Assembly: GCA_913056385.1 (NCBI GenBank)
Contig: CAJXND010000001.1
Coordinates: 101,129-165,128, forward strand
Reading direction: 5' to 3'
Origin: an uncultured Ectothiorhodospiraceae bacterium
GTDB taxonomy: Bacteria; Pseudomonadota; Gammaproteobacteria; Nitrococcales; Nitrococcaceae
DNA: 64,000 nucleotides
Shown here piece by piece: positions 1-11,474 of this stretch; the first letter of the stretch is position 1; each line of letters opens with the position of its first letter. The notes under the pieces are model-generated. The model was not told where the DNA came from and did no database searches. It saw only the letters and a list, made by a program, of their open reading frames with translations. The position numbers and the translations under genes are program-made.

Positions 1-3000
1 GGCGGAATGCCGAATACGGCATCCACGTCCGGCCGTGCCGCCGGCTGGACGAACTGACGCGCGTAGGCATTGAGGGATTCCAGATAGCGGCGCTGGCCCT
101 CGTTGAAGAGGATGTCGAAGGCCACCGTGCTCTTGCCCGAGCCGGACAGGCCCGTGATCACGGTAAGACGGTCCTGCGGAATCCGCAGATTGATGCCGCG
201 CAGATTGTGCTCCCGTGCGTTGCGGATCTCGATGGCCCGCGGTTCGGCCGTCACCGGCTGTGACACGCCGGCTGCAGTCGGCTCGGGCAGGGGCCCATCC
301 GCCACGCCATCGCCGCGATAGCGTTTCAGTGCCTCGCCGGTATGGCTTCCGGCGATCGTCATGACCGCCCCGGGGGTTCCCTCGGCCACCAGTCGACCAC
401 CGGCATCGCCGCCCTCGGGCCCCAGATCCACCAGCCAGTCGGCGGCGAGCATGACATCGAGGTTGTGCTCGATGAGGATGACCGAATGTCCGGCCTCGAT
501 CAGCCGCTCAAGGGCGGTGAGGAGGACGCGGATGTCCTCGAAATGCAGCCCGGTGGTGGGTTCATCGAAGAGGAACAGCTTGTGCCCGCCGCCCCGCTTG
601 CGGGCCTTGGCCAGGTGACCGGCGAGCTTCAGGCGCTGGGCCTCTCCGCCGGACAGCGTCGGGACCGGCTGTCCGAGTTGCATGTAGCCGAGGCCCACCG
701 CGGCCAGCGGTTCCAGTCCGCGGAGGATGTCCGGCTGGTCGGCAAAGAAGGCACGGGCCTCCTCAACGGTCATCTCCAGGCACTCGGCGATGGAGGCGGG
801 CGGCCGGTCGCAGCCCGGGGCCGGGGCAATGCGCACCTCCAGAACGGCGTCGCGATAGCGGCGTCCGTCGCAGGTGGGGCAGCGCAGATAGACGTCGGAG
901 AGGAACTGCATCTCGACATGCTCGAAGCCGTTGCCACCACAGGCCGGACAGCGGCCGGCCCCGGCGTTGAAACTGAACGTGCCGGCGGTATAGCCGCGCT
1001 CCCGGGCAAGCGGATCGCGGGCGAACGCCTTGCGGATCGGGTCGAAGGCCCCGACATAGCTGGCCGGATTGGAGCGCGTGGTGCGGCCGATGGCCGACTG
1101 ATCCACCAGGACAACCTCGTCGATGCCCTCCGCGCCCTGGATGGCCGTATGGTCGCCGGGTGGATCGACCACCTCGCCCATGGCCTTGCGCAGTCCCCGG
1201 TAGATGATGGACTCGAGCAGCGTGGACTTGCCCGAACCCGATACGCCGGTGAGACAGACCAGCCGATGCAGGGGCAGGCGCACATCGATGCCGCGGAGGT
1301 TGTGCTCGCTGGCGCCCTCGATGGTGAGCCACCGGTCCGGCGTGCCCCGGTCCATGCGTCGATCGGCGGCCTCGACGCGGCGGCGTCCCTGCAGATAGGC
1401 GCCGGTCAGCGATGTCTCATCCCTGAGAAGCGCGGCGGGTGAACCGTTGAAGACAATGTCGCCGCCATCACGGCCGGGCCCGGGGCCGATATCGATGATG
1501 CGGTCGGCGGAATGCATGATATCGGGGTCATGTTCGACCACGAGCAGGGTGTTGCCGGCATCGCGCAGCCGATGCATGACCGAGGTGATGCGCTGGATAT
1601 CCCGGGGATGCAGTCCGATGCTCGGTTCATCCAGCACGAACAGGGTATTGACCAGTGAAGTGCCGAGGGCCGTTGTCAGGTTGATGCGCTGCACCTCCCC
1701 CCCCGACAGTGTCCGTGACTGTCGATCCAGCGTCAGATAACCCACGCCGACCTGCTGGAGAAACCCCAGTCGTGCTCGAATCGCCTCCAGAAGCAGTGGA
1801 ATGGCCTCGTCCAGGGGGGCGGGGAGGGACAGCTGCTCGAAGAACCGCCCGGCACGTTCCAGTGGCAGGCTCATCAGGTCGTGTACATTGAGGCCCGGCA
1901 GCCCCTGGAAGACCGATTCCTGCATCGACATGCCGCGCGGACGGTGTCGCTCGGCGGGCGGCACAGCCAGGGCCGCCTCATCATGGCCGCCCAGGCGCCA
2001 GAGCAGCGCCTCGGGCTTGAGGCGTGCGCCCTCGCAGTCCGGACACAGGTCATAACTGCGATACTTGGACAGCAGCACGCGCACGTGCATCTTATAGCTC
2101 TTCGACTCCAGCCAGTCGAAGAAGCGACGCACGCCGTACCACTGGCCCCGGCCGCCGCCCTCGCCCTCGATGACCCAGTCGCGGTCCGCCGCCGGCAGAT
2201 CCTGCCAGGGGATGTCGGTGGCAACGCCGTGGCGGCGGGCATGGCGGATCAGGTCCTTCTGACACTCCGCGGACTTGCCCGACTGCCAGGGGCGGATGGC
2301 GCCACCGGCCAGGGTCTTGCGCGGGTCCGGAATGACCAGGCCGTAGTCGATGCCCATGATGCGGCCGAAGCCACGGCAGGTCTCGCAGGCGCCCATGGGC
2401 GAGTTGAACGAGAAAAGGCTCGGGCTCGGGTCGCGGTAGTGCCGATCGCAGTCGGCGCAGTGCAGCGCCTGTGAGAATCGATGCTCGCCAATGGGCTCGC
2501 GCTGGTCATCCAGCTCGATCACCACCAGATGGCCACGGCCGTGCTGAAAGGCTGCCTCGGCGGCCTCGATGAGCCGATCGCGCCGGGATTCCTCCACCCG
2601 GATGCGGTCCTGGATGACGCGCAGACGGCCGTCCGGCTGATCGCTGACGCGGGTGTAGCCCTGTCGCGCCAGCAGGCCGCGAATCTCGCTGCGGTCATAG
2701 TTCTCGGGGATGTCCACATCGAAGGCGACCACGGCCCGCGCACCCGGGCAGCGTTCCCTCAGTCGCTGATAGACCCCCTCGGCTGTATCCCGCGTCACGG
2801 CCCGCCCGCAACCACCGCAGTAGAGCTGCGCTCCGCGGGCAAACAGCAGCTTGAGATGGTCATTGAGTTCGGTCATGGTTCCCACGGTGGAGCGGGAGGT
2901 GCGAACCGGGTTGGTCTGATCAATGGCAATGGCCGGCGGGATCCCTTCCACCCGATCCGTGGCGGGACGGTCCATGCGATCAAGGAACTGCCGGGCATAG

Positions 3001-3182
3001 GGTGAGAACGTCTCGACGTAGCGGCGCTGGCCCTCGGCGTAGATGGTGTCGAATGCCAGGGAGGATTTGCCGGACCCCGATACCCCGGTGATGACCGTGA
3101 ACTCCCCGGTGGGCAGATCCAGATCCAGGTTGCGCAGATTGTTCTGGCGGGCACCGCGGATGCGGATGGTGGAGTCACTCAT
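1..3182 (-). CDS. uvrA: Excinuclease ABC subunit UvrA, double-length form, truncated by left window edge
   Basis: Manual minus-strand translation from ATG at 3182 (MSDSTIRIRGARQNNLRNLDLDLP...GVSGSGKSSLAFDTIYAEGQRRYVETFSPYARQFLDRMD), LSGGEVQ near 1700, second Walker A GVSGSGKSTLLES, LSGGEAQ; frame stays open past codon 940 into a third NBD (GLSGSGKSTVAFDILFNEGQRRYLESLNAYARQF). Not in the ORF track because it runs off the window. Confidence 0.93.
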   Translation of the reverse strand, partial: MSDSTIRIRGARQNNLRNLDLDLPTGEFTVITGVSGSGKSSLAFDTIYAEGQRRYVETFSPYARQFLDRMDRPATDRVEGIPPAIAIDQTNPVRTSRSTVGTMTELNDHLKLLFARGAQLYCGGCGRAVTRDTAEGVYQRLRERCPGARAVVAFDVDIPENYDRSEIRGLLARQGYTRVSDQPDGRLRVIQDRIRVEESRRDRLIEAAEAAFQHGRGHLVVIELDDQREPIGEHRFSQALHCADCDRHYRDPSPSLFSFNSPMGACETCRGFGRIMGIDYGLVIPDPRKTLAGGAIRPWQSGKSAECQKDLIRHARRHGVATDIPWQDLPAADRDWVIEGEGGGRGQWYGVRRFFDWLESKSYKMHVRVLLSKYRSYDLCPDCEGARLKPEALLWRLGGHDEAALAVPPAERHRPRGMSMQESVFQGLPGLNVHDLMSLPLERAGRFFEQLSLPAPLDEAIPLLLEAIRARLGFLQQVGVGYLTLDRQSRTLSGGEVQRINLTTALGTSLVNTLFVLDEPSIGLHPRDIQRITSVMHRLRDAGNTLLVVEHDPDIMHSADRIIDIGPGPGRDGGDIVFNGSPAALLRDETSLTGAYLQGRRRVEAADRRMDRGTPDRWLTIEGASEHNLRGIDVRLPLHRLVCLTGVSGSGKSTLLESIIYRGLRKAMGEVVDPPGDHTAIQGAEGIDEVVLVDQSAIGRTTRSNPASYVGAFDPIRKAFARDPLARERGYTAGTFSFNAGAGRCPACGGNGFEHVEMQFLSDVYLRCPTCDGRRYRDAVLEVRIAPAPGCDRPPASIAECLEMTVEEARAFFADQPDILRGLEPLAAVGLGYMQLGQPVPTLSGGEAQRLKLAGHLAKARKRGGGHKLFLFDEPTTGLHFEDIRVLLTALERLIEAGHSVILIEHNLDVMLAADWLVDLGPEGGDAGGRLVAEGTPGAVMTIAGSHTGEALKRYRGDGVADGPLPEPTAAGVSQPVTAEPRAIEIRNAREHNLRGINLRIPQDRLTVITGLSGSGKSTVAFDILFNEGQRRYLESLNAYARQFVQPAARPDVDAVFGIP

Positions 3183-5201
3183 CGTCGGTCCTCAGGCTTT
3201 GTGCGAGCAGTTGGCGCAGCCGGGCAATCGCCTCGCGGCGCCCGGATAGTCCGGCCATCCGGGCCATGGTCGTCGCGTCGTGGGGCCGGTCCACCGCGGC
3301 ATCCAGCAGCGCCCGGTCAGCGCCGCTGAAGGCCCCGGTGCCGTGCGCCGCCCACCGCGCCAGCGCACCATGGCTATCCAGCAGCGGCCGATGGCCGAAG
3401 GCAAAGGCCTCAAGATCGGCCCGGTCCACCGCGGCTGGATCGCAGGGTGCCGGCAGGCCGCTCTGCAGGCGGGCGGCCATTTCCGGTGTCAGATCGCGCA
3501 GACCGTGGGCGAGCTGGTCGGGCAGGTGCACAGCCAGCCGCTGACGGGCCTGTGCCAGAAGCTCGTCTCCGCGCTCATTCAGGGCCTGCATCAGGATGAC
3601 CGCATGGGTCCCGCTGCGTGCATCGCGGCGGTTGCCCACCCTTGCCGGCCGGAATCCGCAGGCGAGCCAGAAGTCTAGCACCTCGGCGGTCATCCCGAAG
3701 CTGGTGCCAAGCCAGTCGAGCCCGTTATCCATGGCGTCCTCTCGAGCGGCCTCCACCAGCGCCCGGCCGATGCCGGCACGCCGACAGTCCGGATGGACCG
3801 CGATGCGCTGGATACGCATTCCCTCACGGGTCGCGGCATCGATGATGCCGGCGTGGAATGTCAGTGACTGGGCGATCAGGTGACCGGCCGGTCGGCGTCG
3901 GCCGGCGTGAATGTGCCGGCTCAGCGCCGGCTCCAGTCCGCCCTCGACGCGGGCAGCGAGGATTCCGATGACGGCGCCCCCATCACGGGCCAGCCAGATC
4001 CGCATGGACGGGTCATCCAGCAGCTGGCGCAGGTCCCGGGGGCGGGTCTGGTAATGCCCGGCAACCAGAAGGCCGAAGGCATCGGCCAGATCCTCCTCTC
4101 TGTCCGCCAGATCGGCGGCCATGACACGCTCGACCGTCGGGGCGGCCACTCTGCCATGCGGCCGCGGATCGGTATCCAGGAGCAGGAGCCTGTCGATCAG
4201 CACCTCAAGGGGGTCGTCCGGCGCCCAGCGGATGGGTCGCGAGAGTTTCATGTGCCGGAACGCCCGCGGTCGGGTGGCCAGGGTCTCCGCCAGCCTGACG
4301 ATCAGGCCACGGCCGCTGCCCTCATAGCCGTGCACGGTGCCGGTCATCACACAGCGGGGGTTCTCCTCGATCAGCCGTGCCACCAGCGGGAGGGGCAGTG
4401 CGGCCGCCTCGTCGATGAGCAGCAGTGACGGGTCCGGCCGGACATCCTCGGGCGCAAGGAAAACCGGGGGCGTACTCCCGGCGCTGGCCAGTGCCGTGGC
4501 GGCGGCGGATCGGGAGGGTGCCGTGAGCCGGATGCTGCGTCCGTCGCCGTGGGCACGCACGGCGAGGCCCAGTGCGGCCGACTTGCCGCGCCCGCGATCG
4601 GCGGTGATCAGCAGGGTTGCCGCGCCGTCAATCCGCATCATGTCGATGATCGCCTCAATGACCTGCCTTTGCGCCGCAGTGGGTTCAACCGGGGCAGTGC
4701 CCATGCGTGCGTCGCCGGTCGGGCGGGGCAGCGTCCTCATGTCGTCATCCGCCGTCTGCCGCCGGACCACCGGCGAGGCGGCGAGATGCCGGATCAGTCG
4801 GGCGATGAATGCCGATCCCGCCGGGGCGGGGCGGACACCCTCGCTCAACAGTAAGGTCAGGGCGGGATCCGGGTTGGTTGGCCAGTCCCCGGCCGGTGGC
4901 GAGAGCAGCAGGCAGTGACCGCCGCCGCGGATCGCTCCGGCGAGTGCGCCGAGATCATCCGGATCGAAGCCGGCGTGCGCGTCGATGACCCCGGCGTCGA
5001 GTGTTCGGCCCAGGAGCGATCGACCCTGACCGGCAGGGACTGCACGAACCTCCCCCGGGCCGGTTTCGCCGTCATCTCCCGCGGTCGTCCCGATCCAGCC
5101 GACGGTTTCGGGGCGGTGGTCTGCCAGCAGATCCAGCGCCTGCTGCCGGCATCCGGCCGACGTGCCTTCGATCCAGAGCAGCTCGCGGGACCGGTCGGAC
5201 A

Positions 5202-5205
<4 letters not shown>
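3175..5205 (-). CDS. tmcA: tRNA(Met) cytidine acetyltransferase TmcA (helicase + GNAT domains)
   Basis: 676-aa ORF; Walker-like LLITADRGRGKSAALGLA, VMTGTVHGYEGSGRGLIVR, LSRPIRWAPDDPLE, GNAT motif RRAGIGRALVEAA; 8-bp overlap with uvrA start. Confidence 0.92.
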
Positions 5206-7046
<1,841 letters not shown>

Positions 7047-7086
7047 CCCGCCAGTCTAACGCATGACTTGACGGCCCGGCGGAATT

Positions 7087-7091
7087 GGAGG
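7087..7091 (+). promoter_or_regulatory. Shine-Dalgarno (GGAGG) for the leucine leader peptide
   Basis: GGAGG 7 nt before ATG 7099. Confidence 0.7.
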
Positions 7092-7098
7092 TTAACTC

Positions 7099-7191
7099 AT
7101 GGCCATGATGACGGAATCCAGCAATCGTCCCGCCACCGTGCTTCTCCGCGGCCTGCTCCCCGGGCTGCTGCTGCGCCACGCGCGCAGTTAA
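7099..7191 (+). CDS. leuL: Putative leucine leader peptide, MAMMTESSNRPATVLLRGLLPGLLLRHARS
   Basis: 30-codon ORF with good SD, 7 Leu within residues 15-25, directly upstream of leuA; below the track's length cutoff. Confidence 0.8.
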   Translation: MAMMTESSNRPATVLLRGLLPGLLLRHARS

Positions 7192-7222
7192 TAAAACCCC
7201 ACCCCAGACAATCTGATTCCCC

Positions 7223-7259
7223 TGCAACCGCCATCAACGGCGGTATCCGGCCCGTTGCA
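7223..7259 (+). promoter_or_regulatory. Nested stem-loop in the leuA leader, TGCAAC-[CGCC-ATCAAC-GGCG]-N11-GTTGCA
   Basis: Perfect complementary arms 7223-7228/7254-7259 and 7229-7232/7239-7242; ends 5 nt before the leuA GGGAG. Confidence 0.5.
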
Positions 7260-7272
7260 TGACAGGGAGCGC

Positions 7273-8979
7273 ATGACGATGCTCGATGACCCAAGCCGTA
7301 AATATCAGCCTTTCCGTCCGATCCGGCTCCAGGACCGGCAATGGCCGGACCATACGATCACCCGGCCGCCGGTCTGGATGAGCACCGATCTGCGCGATGG
7401 TAACCAGGCGCTGTTCGAACCCATGGATGTCGGGCGCAAACGCGCGTTGTACGACTGCCTGGTGGACGTCGGTTTCAGCGAGATCGAGGTGGGTTTTCCG
7501 TCCGCCTCGCAGGCCGATCATGACTTCGTCCGTCATCTGATCGACAGCGATGCGATTCCCGAGGGCGTCTGGATCGAGGTGCTCACCCAGGCGCGGCCGG
7601 AGCTGATCGAGCGCACCTTCGAGGCCGTGGCCGGCGCGCCCCGCGTGATCATCCATGTCTACAACGCGACCTCGCCGGTGTTCCGCGAGGTGGTGTTCCG
7701 GCAGAGCGCCGAGGGCGTCCAGACAATGGCCGTCGAGGCGGCCCGGCAGATCCGCGACCTGGCCGCCGGGCGTCCCCGGACGGCCTGGCGCTTCCAGTAC
7801 AGTCCGGAGACCTTCAGCACCACCGAGCCGGCGTTCGCCCTGTCCGTGGTCGACGCCGTGACGGCGATCTGGGAGGCCTCGGCGGATGCGCCGGTGATCA
7901 TCAACCTGCCGGCTACCGTGGAGATGGCCTCACCCAACGTCTACGCTGATCAGATCGAGTGGATGCACCGGCATCTCGCCCGTCGGGAGGGGATCGTGCT
8001 GAGCGTCCATCCGCACAACGATCGGGGGACCGGTGTCGCGGCGGCGGAGCTTGCCCTCATGGCGGGTGCCGACCGGGTCGAGGGCTGTCTTTTCGGTAAC
8101 GGCGAGCGGACCGGCAACGTTGATCTCGTGACCCTCGCGCTCAATCTCTATACCCAGGGCGTGCATCCCGGGCTGGACTTCTCGCGTATCAACGACGTGC
8201 TGCGCACCGTCGAGCACTGCACCCAGATCCCGGTCCACCCACGGCATCCCTATGTCGGCGACCTGGTCTTCACGGCATTCTCCGGATCCCACCAGGACGC
8301 CATTCGCAAGGGCTTTGCCGTACAGCCGGAAGATGGGCTCTGGTCAGTGCCTTACCTGACGATCGACCCGCGCGACCTGGGACGCAGCTATGAGTCGGTG
8401 ATCCGGGTCAATAGCCAGTCGGGCAAGGGAGGCATGGCCTACCTGATGGAGCAGGCTTATGGCGTGACACTGCCGCGGCGGCTGCAGGTGGAATTCTCGC
8501 GGGTGGTGCAGGCGCATATGGATGCCGGTGGCGGCGAGGTGGCCGCCGAGACCCTCTGGGAGATCTTTGAACGCGAGTATCTGCGCCTGGAGACGCCCAT
8601 CCACTATATCGGCCACAGCCTGTTCGATGCCGGCGAACGCCAGGGCCTTCGGCTTCGCATCCGGCGGGATGGGGAGGTCGTTACCCTGAACGGCTTTGGC
8701 AACGGGCCCATCGATGCACTGCTGGATGCCCTGGGGAGCCCGGTGCGAGTCCAGCACTACGAGGAGCATTCCCTCAGCCATGGTTCCGATGCCGGCGCGA
8801 TATGTTTCATGGAGCTTGCCGCAGAGGGCATTGACGGCGATGTCTACGGTGTCGGCATGGATGCCAATATCGTCACCGCCTCGGTGCGCGCGGTCTTGAG
8901 CGGCATTAACCGAATGGCGTCTCAGGCGCCGGCGGTACTCGGCAACGCCGCCAGTGTGGCGAGGAATGCCTCGCCATAG
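7273..8979 (+). CDS. leuA: 2-isopropylmalate synthase
   Basis: [98 protein letters not shown] 7273 preferred over TTG 7255 because GGGAG lies at 7265-7269. Confidence 0.95.
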   Translation: MTMLDDPSRKYQPFRPIRLQDRQWPDHTITRPPVWMSTDLRDGNQALFEPMDVGRKRALYDCLVDVGFSEIEVGFPSASQADHDFVRHLIDSDAIPEGVWIEVLTQARPELIERTFEAVAGAPRVIIHVYNATSPVFREVVFRQSAEGVQTMAVEAARQIRDLAAGRPRTAWRFQYSPETFSTTEPAFALSVVDAVTAIWEASADAPVIINLPATVEMASPNVYADQIEWMHRHLARREGIVLSVHPHNDRGTGVAAAELALMAGADRVEGCLFGNGERTGNVDLVTLALNLYTQGVHPGLDFSRINDVLRTVEHCTQIPVHPRHPYVGDLVFTAFSGSHQDAIRKGFAVQPEDGLWSVPYLTIDPRDLGRSYESVIRVNSQSGKGGMAYLMEQAYGVTLPRRLQVEFSRVVQAHMDAGGGEVAAETLWEIFEREYLRLETPIHYIGHSLFDAGERQGLRLRIRRDGEVVTLNGFGNGPIDALLDALGSPVRVQHYEEHSLSHGSDAGAICFMELAAEGIDGDVYGVGMDANIVTASVRAVLSGINRMASQAPAVLGNAASVARNASP

Positions 8980-10748
8980 CGCTCCAGCTTGCGCGCCCCG
9001 ACGCCGGGCAGGTCGGCGAATTCGGCCAGGTTCGCGGGGCGCTGCTCGAGCATGGCGAGCAGCGTTGCATCATGAAAGATGACGTAGGGCGGGACGCCCT
9101 CGTGCTCGGCAAGGCGGCGACGCTCCGCGCGCAGGGCGGCCCAGGTATCGGGGTCGACGGCCACGTCGGCCGCGGCGATCCGCATTCGTGGCTGCGCCCG
9201 CCGGCCGGGCAGGTCCTCGCGCAGCGACAGCCCGGCCTCGCCCCGTAGCAGTGGGCGGCAGGCCTCCGCCAGACGCAGGCCACCGTGGCCCTCGGGGTCC
9301 GGTTCGAGGTAGCCGTGTGCCAGTAGCTGCCGGGTGATGGACTGCCAGGTGGCCCGAGGCAGATCGGTGCCGATGCCGAAGGTGCTCAAGCGCTCATGGC
9401 CGCGCTGGCGGAGACGCTCGTTGCCCTCGCCGAGCAGTACGTCGATGACATGGGCGGCCCCGAAGCGTTGTCCGGTTCGGTAGACGCAGGACAGCAGTCG
9501 TCTCGCCGGATCCGCGGCCTCCCACGTGCGGGGTGGATTCTGGCAGTTGTCGCAGTTGCCGCAGCGGTCCGGATAGTCCTCGCCGAAATGCGCCAGTAGT
9601 GTGGGCCGGCGGCACTGGCTTGTCTCGCAGAATGCGAGCAGCGCCCCCAGGCGCTGTTGTTCACGGCGCTTGTGTCCGGCGCCGGCCTGCGACTCGGAAC
9701 TCATCTGGCGGATGCGATAGATGTCCTGCAGACCGTAGACAAGCCACGCCTCTGCCGGTAACCCGTCCCGACCGGCCCGGCCGGTCTCCTGATAGTAGGC
9801 CTCGAGCGTCTTGGGCAGGTCGAGATGCGCGACAAAGCGGACATCCGGCTTGTCGATGCCCATGCCGAAGGCCACGGTGGCCACCATCACAAGGCCATCC
9901 TCGCGCAGGAAACGGGACTGGTGATGCTGCCGGAGGGCCGACTCGAGACCGGCATGGTAGGCAAGCGCCGGGATACCCCGAGCGTTGAGCCAGTCGGCGA
10001 TCTGCTCGGTCGCCCGGCGTGACATGCAGTAGACGATCCCGGATTCGCCGGCATGACGCTCGCGGATGAAGCGCAGCAGCTGCTCCCGGGGCCGGTCCTT
10101 GAGCCCGACTTCATAGCGGATGTTGGGCCGGTCGAAACTCGAGACGAAGACCCGGGCATCGGCGGGCAGTAATCGCTGGCGGATCTCCTCGCGGGTGCGC
10201 TGATCGGCCGTCGCCGTGAGGGCCACACGTGGGACGCCGGGGAAGCGGTCGCCAAGGATGTCCAGCTGCAGATACTCGGGCCGGAAATCATGGCCCCACT
10301 GCGAGACGCAATGCGCCTCGTCGATGGCAAACAGCGCGATCCGGATGCCGGAAAGGCGCTGCAGGAGGTCGCCGCCGAGCAGTCGCTCCGGCGCCACGTA
10401 GAGCAGATCGAGTTCCTCGGCCTGCAGTGCGCGCTCGATATCGAGCCGTTCCTCGATGGAAAGGCTCGAGTTCAGTGCGGCGGCGCGGACACCCTGCTGG
10501 CGCAGGGCGGCCACCTGATCCGACATGAGGGCGATCAGCGGCGAGACGACGATGGCCACGCCCTCGCGCAGGAGCGCCGGGATCTGGTAGCACAGCGACT
10601 TGCCGCCACCGGTCGGCATGAGCACCAGGGCATCGCCACCCGCAGCGATACAGTCGATGACTTCGCCCTGCTGGCCGCGGAAGCGCGGATAGCCGAATAC
10701 CTGCTCGAGCACGGCCCGAGCGGCCGTGCTCCCCTGCGATGCCGTCAT
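8922..10748 (-). CDS. recQ: ATP-dependent DNA helicase RecQ
   Basis: 608 aa; [56 protein letters not shown]-like C-terminus. Confidence 0.95.
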   Translation of the reverse strand: MTASQGSTAARAVLEQVFGYPRFRGQQGEVIDCIAAGGDALVLMPTGGGKSLCYQIPALLREGVAIVVSPLIALMSDQVAALRQQGVRAAALNSSLSIEERLDIERALQAEELDLLYVAPERLLGGDLLQRLSGIRIALFAIDEAHCVSQWGHDFRPEYLQLDILGDRFPGVPRVALTATADQRTREEIRQRLLPADARVFVSSFDRPNIRYEVGLKDRPREQLLRFIRERHAGESGIVYCMSRRATEQIADWLNARGIPALAYHAGLESALRQHHQSRFLREDGLVMVATVAFGMGIDKPDVRFVAHLDLPKTLEAYYQETGRAGRDGLPAEAWLVYGLQDIYRIRQMSSESQAGAGHKRREQQRLGALLAFCETSQCRRPTLLAHFGEDYPDRCGNCDNCQNPPRTWEAADPARRLLSCVYRTGQRFGAAHVIDVLLGEGNERLRQRGHERLSTFGIGTDLPRATWQSITRQLLAHGYLEPDPEGHGGLRLAEACRPLLRGEAGLSLREDLPGRRAQPRMRIAAADVAVDPDTWAALRAERRRLAEHEGVPPYVIFHDATLLAMLEQRPANLAEFADLPGVGARKLERYGEAFLATLAALPSTAGA

Positions 10749-10770
10749 TTGCGCCTTTCTACTCGCCCGG

Positions 10771-11415
10771 TCAGTTGTCGCGGGTGAGGTCGAGAACGAG
10801 TTCCGTGCGGCGGTTGGGCGCCAGGCAAGCGATCAGCGCCTCGCGGCCCTGGTCATCGGCGCATTCAACGACCGGATCCGCTTCACCCACCCCGGTGGCC
10901 CGAATGCGGGCATCATCGAGCGCAGTCAGGCTCTCCAGGTAGTCGGCCACGGCATCCGCCCGCGCCTGCGACAGATTGCGGTTGTAGGCCTCGCTGCCCA
11001 GTCGGTCGGTATGGCCAATGGCCTCCACCTCGGTGATCTGCCAGTCGGAACCGATGTCACCAATGGCGGCACGGACCGCGTTCCGGCCGCGCGGACTGAG
11101 CTCGGCCGAATCGAAAGCGAACAGGACTTCGGAGCGGATCTCGCGGATCTGTTCGGCTTGCTCGGCGGGTTCAGCGGCGCTCGAGGACTCGTCATCCATG
11201 GCGGCCTGGTCATCGGCTACCGGGTCACCGCAGGCCGGCGTGGGTTCGCCGGTGCGTGTGGGATCGCGCCAGCACAGGCCGTCCTCGTTGCGCCAGGGCT
11301 GCCCCTCGGCGTTGGTCCAGGCCGGGTGATAAGTGGTCTCGGCGGTGGCGACGGGCGCGGCCAGCGTCAGCAGGAGGCCGGCGATGAGCAGGCTTTTCCA
11401 GGGGTAGTGCGTCAT
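10771..11415 (-). CDS. OmpA-family (OmpA C-terminal peptidoglycan-binding domain) envelope protein
   Basis: Signal peptide [42 protein letters not shown]...[31 protein letters not shown]. Confidence 0.85.
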   Translation of the reverse strand: MTHYPWKSLLIAGLLLTLAAPVATAETTYHPAWTNAEGQPWRNEDGLCWRDPTRTGEPTPACGDPVADDQAAMDDESSSAAEPAEQAEQIREIRSEVLFAFDSAELSPRGRNAVRAAIGDIGSDWQITEVEAIGHTDRLGSEAYNRNLSQARADAVADYLESLTALDDARIRATGVGEADPVVECADDQGREALIACLAPNRRTELVLDLTRDN

Positions 11416-11474
11416 GAGCGGATACCGTCCGGTTGGAAGTGGATCTCCATGATATCGCCGTCATGCCCCGTAAG

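Noticed and set aside
342-1442. 366-aa plus-strand ORF
   Set aside because: Antisense shadow of uvrA; sense strand carries LSGGEAQ and Walker motifs.
7192-7260. Canonical Rho-independent attenuator in the leuA leader
   Set aside because: Hairpins exist but none is followed by a T-tract, so a translational model was preferred.
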